Both the position numbers and the translations under genes were made by a program. From Daphnia pulex (taxonomy: Eukaryota; Arthropoda; Branchiopoda; Diplostraca; Daphniidae): a stretch of DNA of 64,000 nucleotides. Below the pieces are notes generated by a model that worked only from the letters and a program-made list of their open reading frames with translations, did no database searches and was not told the DNA's origin. Where the stretch lies: NCBI RefSeq assembly GCF_021134715.1, contig NC_060021.1, forward strand, positions 2,108,001-2,172,000, written 5' to 3'. Below are positions 63,341 to 64,000 of the stretch, in pieces. Each line of letters opens with the position of its first letter. Within the stretch, counting starts at the first letter, position 1.

Positions 63341-63480
63341 GTATTAGCCAACTTGTTACATCGATTCCAGTTTTCTGTTCGGGATCCTGCGGCACATATG
63401 ACCAATTTCCTGCTCCAGACCAAGCTCAAGTCAAAGACAAGCGTCAATCTGCTGGTGGTTTCAAAGCGATCCATTGAGGC
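63341..63480 (+). pseudogene. P450-related tail relic, second copy
   Basis: Closely resembles 10791-10900: GCCAACTT..TTAC.TCGATT then CCAGTTTTC.GT.CGGGATCC, followed by a matching CTGCTCCAGACC..GCTC.A stretch. It extends further with SKTSVNLLVVSK in one frame. Both copies appear to descend from the same damaged CYP4 tail. About 250 bases of AT-rich sequence on either side carry no other feature. Confidence 0.5.
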
Positions 63481-64000
63481 ACTTTGAAAAATATTGAAAA
63501 GAGTTTTGGATTTGAAAGCTTCAAAATAGCTATTTTATTCAACTGTTCCTTCATTCATTTCATTTGTAGCGAGAGCAGCGAAACAGTTAATTGGATGGAT
63601 TTGTCATATTATTAATAGTATTACTCTAAGAAATTCGAAGAATATAGTCTAGGCATTGTAATTTATATAAAGATGGGCGGATCAAATTTTAAATTGAAAC
63701 TAGGCAGCACTTTTTATTCTTTAATCAATTGAAATTCGACAAATAGCGTGCCAATTAGAATTACTGTTTATTATTCTATAATAGGCTTGCCATGAAAATG
63801 CGCGTTAACTGTGATTTAAATTCACTTAAAAGCCGATGATTTGAAATCGATTAATGCCCTCATCATCATAAAGATAAACGCGTGAATCTATCAATAAAAT
63901 CAGAAAGTAAATTGAGATGTAACCAAAGGGAGGTCGTTGCACCATTTTTCGATAAAATCGAGCGTTTCGTGCAGTTGGCGATTGTCCGGCCAACGTTTAA

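Overview
This window looks like nuclear DNA of an arthropod, most likely a cladoceran crustacean such as Daphnia. Host-type introns are very short: eight of 58-77 nt in the first gene. There is an ionotropic-receptor gene, a cuticle-protein gene with TATA and TCAGTT initiator, an intron-bearing tRNA-Arg(UCU), CYP4-type P450 relics, DIRS-type retrotransposons and a Copia element primed by half of the initiator tRNA-Met. Species assignment is inference; no search was run.

Layout. 0.4-2.3 kb: an apparently intact nine-exon ionotropic receptor (+). 3.4-4.3 kb: a frameshifted GT10 alpha-1,3-fucosyltransferase (-). 6.9-8.1 kb: two unidentified ORFs (-). 8.9-9.9 kb: cuticle protein and promoter (-). 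10.26 kb: tRNA-Arg. 10.7-18.25 kb: CYP4 remains (+), split by a complete 5.7-kb DIRS element (12353-18027) inserted in an intron. That element itself carries a 641-bp insertion with terminal inverted repeats. 18.25-22.1 kb: a patchwork of gene pieces on the minus strand (encore-like R3H protein, a Q-rich exon, a C2H2/Pro-Gln-rich protein) with in-frame stops and a 29-bp palindrome at one joint. 23.1-27.6 kb: a second DIRS element. 29.5-33.7 kb: a 4.2-kb DNA transposon with terminal inverted repeats and 8-bp duplications, carrying a broken multi-exon transposase-like gene. 33.8-37.6 kb: low-complexity noncoding DNA. 37.6-44.4 kb: a Tudor-like gene fragment (-), an unidentified multi-exon gene (+) and an AT-hook gene (-) in one of its introns. 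44.8-51.7 kb: a coiled-coil pseudogene split by a Copia element (45588-51353) with two LTRs, 5-bp duplications, primer site and polypurine tract. 52.6-57.6 kb: importin-alpha and PRC1/Fascetto relics. 57.6-64 kb: AT-rich repeats, a Penelope-like RT relic and a last P450 relic.

Only a few genes appear intact: the receptor, the cuticle protein and the tRNA, and possibly the AT-hook gene. Nearly everything else carries premature stops or one-base frameshifts, many of them at homopolymer runs. This fits a degenerate, transposon-rich accessory region, but uncorrected long-read errors could contribute.

The most interesting signals are: both DIRS elements share an AATT at each outer end and at the internal circle junction; the Copia polyprotein carries four 57-63 nt intron-like insertions of host intron size, two flanked by exon-derived direct repeats ending in AGGT; the Copia leader holds a tandem array of GTGTG hairpins; and a nested gene is built from symmetric AT-hook exons.
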